From: Pogostemon cablin
Lineage: Eukaryota; Streptophyta; Magnoliopsida; Lamiales; Lamiaceae
Assembly (NCBI GenBank): GCA_023678885.1
Contig: CM043009.1
Location: forward strand, 16,423,117 to 16,487,116
DNA: 64,000 nucleotides
Reading direction: 5' to 3'
Positions 58,827 to 64,000 of the stretch are shown here, piece by piece (positions within the stretch are counted from its first letter, which is position 1; every line of letters begins with the position of its first letter). The notes beneath the pieces were generated by a model, which was not told the DNA's origin, ran no database searches, and saw nothing but the letters and a program-made list of their open reading frames with translations. The translations under genes and the position numbers were made by a program.

Positions 58827-59413
58827 GTTGACGGGATGCTTGCTTGAGACCATAGATGGATTTTTTTAATTTGCACACTATAGACTTTGCATCTCCGAAG
58901 ACAAAGTGCTCAGGTTGTGCCATATTAATTGTTTCGTCAATGTCTTCATTGAGAAAAATAGTTTTTACATCCATCTGGTGTAGCTCCAAGTCAATATGAT
59001 CTAAAAATGCCATAATAGTTCTAAAGGAGTATTTCGAAGAAACTAGAGAGAAAGTCTCTTTGTAGGCAACACATTCCTTTAGAGTGAAACCATTAGCGAA
59101 TAGACGAGCCTTATATCTTTCGATATTGTCTTTTGAATCCCTTTTGGTTTTAAATATATTTCCATTTACAACCAATAGGTTTCACACCTTCAGGCAATTC
59201 AACAAGATCCCAAACATCATTGTCAATCACAGACTTCATCTTATCTTTCATGGCGTAAATCCATCTCTGAGAGTTATAATTGCGCATGGCTTGACCAAAA
59301 GTGACGGAGTCATCTTCGGTCAAACCAACGCCATTCTCATGCTCTTGTAGAAATACTATATAATAATCTAAAATAGCATTTCTCCTATCTCTAGTGGATC
59401 TCCTTAATGACAT
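58827..59413 (-). pseudogene. Copia reverse transcriptase, N-terminal part
   Basis: 59413-59150: RSTRDRRNAILDYYIVFLQE, then SVTFGQAMRN, DVWDLVELPEGVKPIGCKW. 59175-58827, in another frame: RYKARLFANGFTLKECVAY, TFSLVSSKYSFRTIMAFL, LHQMDVKTIFLNEDI and SIYGLKQASRQRY. The motif A aspartate (QMDVKT) is kept. A frameshift lies at about 59150-59175. The conserved W of SRQW is R. Confidence 0.87.
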
Positions 59414-59459
59414 TTCTTAAGGTGGCTGAGTTTGTTCTTCAACTAGTAGAGGAAGGATT

Positions 59460-60546
59460 TCAATGTTGTTTTGATTTGGAATAATGTTTTTCAATTGAGT
59501 CTCTGGAGTTTTCTTGAGCAATGATTGGTAAAGTAACCAAATCATAGTCAACTCTAGGATTTTCCTCAAAGACAACCTCCCTCATAACCTCTTCCTTCCC
59601 AAACTCAATATCCTCAAGAAATTTGGTATTTTCCGTCTCGATAAAAGTTCTTGATGTGGGATTGTAAAACTTATACCCCAGTGAATGCTCAAAGTAACCA
59701 ACAAAATAACAGCTTACTATTCTTGATTCTAGTTTTCCTTCGTGCGGTTTATAAGGTCGCACTTCAGTTAGACAACCCCAAATGTGTCAGTGCCTAATAC
59801 TAGGTTTCTTTCCTATCCAAAGTTCATAAGGGTTTTGGAAACTGCTTCACTTGGTACTCTATTGAGAATGTATACTGTTGTTTTCAAGGCTTCTCTCCAA
59901 AGAAACTCTGGCAATGAGAAATTACTTATCATACTTCTTACCATCTCCTTAAGAGTTTGATTCTCAGCAACATCATTCATACGAGGAGAACCTATCATAG
60001 TGTATTGCGGAACAATTCCATATTCTTTGAGGAAAGGTGCAAAGGGTCCTGGACGTTGTTCTCCTGATCTATCAAACCGACCATAATATTCACAACCTTA
60101 ATTTTCTTACCAAGTTGAAGTTCAAATTCAACTTTGAAAGACTTGAAAACATCCAATGATTGAGATTTCTCATGAATCAGATATAGGTATGCAAAACAAG
60201 GGTAGTCATCTATGAACGTGATGAAGTAATGTTGCCAATTCCATGATGCTGTAGGGAATAGACCACATAAATTAGTGTGAATAATTTCTAAGATTTCTTT
60301 AGCTCTTTCGCCTCCTAATTTCCTCATATTAGTTTGTTTCCCTTATATACATTCAATGCAGACTTGAAAATCTACAAGATCTAAGGGATTAAGGATTCCA
60401 TCAAACACAAGCCTTTGAATTCTTTGTTTAGAAATATGTCCTAAGCGTTTGTGCCACAAAATGGCAAAATCCTCCAAAATTTTTCTCTTTGTACCTCTTG
60501 AATATGTTTGCAGAATAAAATTATTGAAATTTATAAGATCAAGCAT
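59460..60546 (-). pseudogene. Copia integrase, broken
   Basis: The zinc-binding part is LWHKRLGHISKQRIQRL...CIECI (60546-60343). The core at 60327-59995 has HTNLCGLFPTASW, where the catalytic aspartate (HTD) is asparagine, and YFITFIDDYPCFAYLYL. The second aspartate block (normally SDRGGE) is unrecognisable. 59998-59813 gives PRMNDVAENQTLKEMVRSM with the third acidic residue kept. The C-terminal part at 59762-59460 is RPYKPHEGKLESRIVSCYF and GYKFYNPTSRTFIET. At least three frame breaks. Confidence 0.86.
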
Positions 60547-60599
60547 GTAAAGATTATCAATTAAATGACCATCATCAATAAAATTAAAATTTTGAAAGA

Positions 60600-60905
60600 G
60601 ACATGCTTTATTATTTCTAAAAGGCTAAGAAAATCCCAATTTATCCAAGGCAGATATAGAAACCAAACTCCATCTAAAAGACGGCACAAAAAATATCTCA
60701 AACAAGTCTAAATAACAGCCACTCTTTAAATGCAATCTAAAGGTTCCAATAGCCTCTACTGAAACCTTATTCCCATTGCCCACAAAGATGAATCTTTCAA
60801 CATCATTTGGCAGACGACTCCACATGCAACCCTATAAAGACATACTTATGTGAGTAGTAGCACCAGAATTTATCCACCGAGTATCTTTAGGTAAAAAGGA
60901 TAAAT
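60600..60905 (-). pseudogene. Copia protease, broken
   Basis: The active-site block near 60880-60848 reads WINSGATTHIS where copia has LDSGATxH, so the catalytic aspartate is asparagine. It is followed by a stop, then RFIFVGNGNKVSVEAIGTF and FVPSFRWSLVSISALDKLG. The frame ends at about 60625. Confidence 0.83.
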
Positions 60906-60929
60906 TAACCTCAGAAAAAACCAAAGTAA

Positions 60930-61740
60930 GAGTTATACCCTTCTTAATACGCCATGCAGCATACTTGGAGCAATTTTTCTTTATATGATCCGGCTTCTTG
61001 CAGAAGTAGCATTTATTTTCCTTAGGTTCAAGCTTTTACTTCTTCTACTCTGAAGCAGCAACCACAATACCCTTAGGCCGATTTATTTTCTTGCTTTGAG
61101 CGTTTGCAACCAAATGAGCACTTTAAATTCTTTCTCTCTGCACTCTTTCTTCCTCTTGCATATAGTGAGATATAAACTCATTAAGGGACCATTTGTTCTT
61201 TTGAGTGTTATAATTCATTTTGAATTGCCCAAAGTGTGCTGGAAGTGAGATCAAAACCAAGTGCACGAGTAAGTCATCAGAAATGTTTAATTTTAGTGAC
61301 TTTAGTTTTGATGTGAGATTAGACATCTCCATGATGTACTCCCTTATGTTCCCTTTGCCTTTGTACCGCATGGAGACAAGTGTAGTCAAAAGACTATTTG
61401 CCTCTGCCTTTTCATTTTTGACAAAGTACTACTCAACAGCCTCAAGAAATGATTTGGCATTTACTCTCTCAGCAACAGAGCCTCGAAATACCTTCAGAAT
61501 GGAGCGCTTCATGATCATCATGCACATTCGGTTTTACTGATCCCACTTCTCAATTTTAGCCTCATTTGAATTTTCAGCAGTAGCAGTGGGTCGATCAGAC
61601 CAAAGAGCCAGATCCAAATCCATACAAACAAGATCAATCTTAAGGGTCTCCTTCCGGATCTTGAAGTTTGTACCATTAAGCAGTGGGATGTTATTGATTT
61701 GTGAAGTAAAGTTAGGAGCTCTAGCAACAGAAACTAAATA
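60930..61740 (-). pseudogene. Copia gag, broken
   Basis: The frame at about 61736-61400 contains LLNGTNFKI and DLALWSDRPT with several stops. 61389-61123 is the UBN2-type region (YKGKGNIREYIMEMSNLTS, PAHFGQFKMNYNTQK, SLNEFISHYMQEEER). A CCHC knuckle, CYFCKKPDHIKKNC, lies near 61011-60965. Nucleocapsid role. The frame open at 61220-61540 on the plus strand is a shadow. Confidence 0.85.
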
Positions 61741-61842
61741 GAGAACAAATTAAATATACTCATAAAATATTCATGTCATAAAGCAAATTATGAATGAACA
61801 TGTAAAACGAATTAGGGACCCATCTCAAGACACCAAATGTAA

Positions 61843-62171
61843 CGTTAACCTCGTCTATGGATAAAAATTAACTACAGTTATAATCTTGGTGCAACAATCA
61901 AGTATTGATAATTAAGTTCTGTCAAATAAAAGTCTATCAATGACCAACTAATGTTCACATGAACAATCCAAATAATTATCACATATTATCATATGTGTGT
62001 TATTATTCTATCAAATTGTGCCTACCTGTGGGCCGAACACAGAACACATAAATAATTTCATACTCATCTATGTAATTTCAATAAAGTATTTCTCCACACA
62101 TAGAGATTCCTTTAGCAACATGGTGCTTTGATTGACTAAATTAAAAAATTATTAGACCAACTAAATAGATA
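61843..62171. other. AT-rich flank, possible copia LTR remnant
   Basis: Directly beyond the putative primer site. It has no gene and no clear match to the 3' side of the same element, so an LTR cannot be proven. Confidence 0.35.
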
Positions 62172-62397
62172 CTCCCTCCGTCCAACATCAATGTATCTAT
62201 TTGCTTTTACACGTGGATTAAGGAGTATTATTATTTTATATGTAGTGGGTAGTTGTATTAGTGGAGAGTGTTGGTTCTATATTTTATTTATATTAGTGGA
62301 GGGTGTGGGTCCCATATGTCTAAAAAATAAAATAGATAAATTAAGGGTAAACGACCCAAAATAGTAAAATGGATAGATTAATAATGGAGAGAGGGAA
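62172..62397. mobile_element. Stowaway-like MITE, third family
   Basis: The left end CTCCCTCCGTCCAAC follows TA; the right end 'aatggagagaggga' has partly decayed. The inner words 'tttgcttttacacgtgg' and 'ttagtggagagtg' are typical of this MITE group. Confidence 0.7.
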
Positions 62398-62701
62398 TAA
62401 TTTTTACAAAAAATAATTAAATTTAATTAAACGACATTAAAATGCCTCTCTAATTTTAATAAGTTCATCATGGGTTCTGATGAGATTCATTTTTTCTCGT
62501 TGCATATATATTCTGTGTGACATATATTACATAAATAATTTTTTGATGAAAGTATCGAAATTTGCAATGAATTCACGAGTCACACTAATTCAAACTTTAC
62601 ACGTCAAAAATATTTTTATTATTGGAAAACAGTTTAACTGGAAAAATAAATTTAAATTATTTAAATTGCCACAATTTTCTTAAAAGAAAATAATCAGCAA
62701 C

Positions 62702-63583
62702 TAGAGATGGCAATGGGCCTGGCCAGGGCAGGTACTTGACCGCCCCGCCCCGCAGGCTTACTTTGATGCCGTGCCCCGGTACTGGTCTGATATTTAGTAC
62801 CCAGGCCTACCTCGGTACGGGGCGGGTTCGCCCCGCCCCGTCCCATATTTTTTAATTATTTTTTGATAAATTATAATACATTTAAATAGAAAATTTTAAA
62901 ATAAAATAAAATGACGTGAACTTAAATTTTAAATTAAATAATTAAATTTTATTTTCATTAAATTTTTTTTATTACATTAATATACTCCCTCCATCCCAAA
63001 TTCAACTTCACGTTTACTGTAGATACATAGTTTAAGAAAAGTCACTTTTAACTTACTTTTAGGGGTAATATGGATACTATGGTATAGTTGGGTAATAAAT
63101 AAATGATAAAGTATGTTATTTGTGATAAAAAGGTGATGGTAAATTTGAAATTAAAGTAGGTTAGAGGGATATTAGTTAGTTATTTTTTCCTTTTATGGAA
63201 TTTTGAAGTTAAATTTGGGACAGACCAAAACGGAAAGTGTGAAGTTGAAGTCGGGACGGAGGGAGTATATAATATTGTAAAAAAGTATTTTGTAATAGTT
63301 ATATATAATTATCATATATGATTTCTTTTATTTAAATTAAATAAAAATGTATGTATAATATTTAATATATATATATATCAATAAATGATATTATATAATA
63401 AATATTTTAAATAAAAAATTTTAATATTTTAATATGGAGCGGGGCAAGGCTAGGACCCAGACCCGGACTAGCTGGTGCACGGGACGGGGCGGACCTGTCC
63501 CACTCTCTGTGCGGGGCGGGGTGGACCCGCCCCAAACAGGACATAGCGGGTCGAGTGCGGGCTGGGCCAAATTGCCATCCCTA
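62702..63583. mobile_element. hAT-type MITE, 882 bp
   Basis: Terminal repeats TAGAGATGGCAAT and (reverse complement) TAGGGATGGCAAT with a perfect 8-bp duplication TCAGCAAC (62694-62701, 63584-63591). Both ends carry GC-rich CGCCCCGCCCCG blocks; the middle is AT-rich. No transposase. A Stowaway MITE is inserted at 62985-63265. The open frame at 63434-63646 comes from the GC-rich end. Confidence 0.92.
62985..63265. mobile_element. Stowaway MITE nested in the hAT MITE
   Basis: CTCCCTCCATCCC to GGGACGGAGGGAG, flanked by TA. 281 bp. Same family as 26268-26540 and 12059-12284. Confidence 0.92.
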
Positions 63584-63591
63584 TCAGCAAC

Positions 63592-63792
63592 CTACAGCGA
63601 CCCCTTTCAAAAAATGAAAATACAGTTTCTTGATATCCTAATATAAAAAAAGGGGTTTGCTAACTTGAAACACATGTTAATAATATTGCCCCATAATATA
63701 TGCAAATGATATTATCAAGAAACTCAAACACTTTTGGTCAATAGGTGGATCCAAGAATAAAAGAAATGAACTAATATTCCACATAATCATAT
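63592..63792. other. AT-rich stretch, no feature
   Basis: Nothing coding or repeated was recognised. Confidence 0.5.
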
Positions 63793-64000
63793 GTTAGATT
63801 TAGGAGTGTAAATGGGTAGGGTATGGTACGGATATGAGCAATCCATATACTACCCACATCTTATTTTTATTACCCTTACACTACCCTATTACCCTCAAAT
63901 GTATCATCGGGTAAGGTACGGATAATATCCATCGGGTAATAGATATTCCGTGGATAAACGATTATCCAAAATTTTTAAATGACTACCCTTGTCAACCAAC
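63793..64000. mobile_element. Left part of another hAT-like MITE, cut by the window edge
   Basis: 'taggagtgtaaatgggtagggta' followed by repeated GGGTA(A/G)/TACCC words. Plant hAT-type MITEs often start TAGG-GTGTAAATGGG. The right end lies outside the window, so this is by resemblance only. Confidence 0.45.

Larger units (their letters stand above)
48640..61842 (-). mobile_element. Ty1/copia element, decayed, carrying two later insertions
   Basis: Reading on the minus strand, gag is at 61740-60950, protease about 60900-60625, integrase 60546-59800, reverse transcriptase 59413-58827 and 56854-56465, and RNase H 50066-49459. The order is copia. It is interrupted by the lone LTR at 56867-58821 and by the non-autonomous element at 50072-56459. 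A purine tract (minus strand AAATGGGGGATT, 49084-49097) is followed by TATTAGGAAAT, a plausible LTR start with TG decayed to TA. A TTTGGTGTCTTGAGA stretch near 61828-61842 may be the primer site. LTR limits are not proven; many stops. Confidence 0.82.

Noticed and set aside
63434..63646. 70-residue frame near the right edge
   Set aside because: Encoded by the GC-rich terminal part of the hAT MITE.

Overview
This window reads as nuclear DNA of a dicot plant. It has two recognisable spliced or plant-type genes (a PRAF/RLD-type PH-RCC1-FYVE-BRX protein on the minus strand at 34359-41540, and a SUPERMAN-type C2H2 zinc-finger/EAR repressor on the plus strand at 31744-32301), a small RAD17-like gene fragment (29421-29625), and a large load of plant LTR retrotransposons, hAT elements and Stowaway/Tourist-type MITEs. 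No bacterial, organellar or CRISPR-type feature was seen. The order cannot be fixed from sequence alone.

Layout. 1-13 kb is a stack of Athila-like (Ty3) remnants on the minus strand. It holds the end of one LTR (family A), a decayed gag with a tRNA-Asp primer site, and a second LTR family (B, 3612-10526) that is split by a complete but dead chromovirus (4499-9736, 5-bp TSD TCTTA). A further LTR fragment ends at 12349. 13.9-20.1 kb is an old Ty1/copia element on the plus strand, interrupted by a 1610-bp solo LTR of family A (17719-19328, TSD CCTAC). 22.0-26.7 kb is a complete hAT transposon (8-bp TSD GTTTTACA) with a broken transposase and a Stowaway MITE inside it. 26.7-42 kb is the gene island. 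44.0-48.3 kb holds a 20-bp minisatellite, a broken 'putative plant transposon protein' ORF and another Athila-like LTR (family D). 48.6-62 kb is a decayed minus-strand copia element hit twice. One hit is a young 6388-bp non-autonomous Athila-like element (50072-56459, two 1984-bp LTRs, TSD CTCCC). The other is a 1955-bp lone LTR of family B (56867-58821) flanked by ATACC. The window ends in MITEs, including an 882-bp hAT MITE with a Stowaway inside.

How the parts relate. The nesting gives a relative clock. The copia elements are oldest, the Athila-like LTRs landed in them or in each other, and the chromovirus and the 50-56 kb element are recent (few LTR differences). Target duplications and the intact flanking reading frames allow the empty sites to be read directly. 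The cellular genes are not an operon or pathway; they are neighbours in a repeat-poor interval.

Most notable observations: (1) a lone LTR whose U5 end keeps 7 extra bases matching the LTR-to-primer-site spacer plus one base, as if an unprocessed cDNA end had integrated; (2) four Athila-like LTR families that each carry a private array of short GC-rich dyads at a comparable place, one family also carrying its dyad inside gag; (3) a chromovirus with near-identical LTRs but seven stops that all sit where glutamine would fit; (4) a non-autonomous 6.4-kb element with a single unrecognised ORF; (5) a PRAF gene with an unusual TDQPP-repeat tail and a transposon in its last intron.
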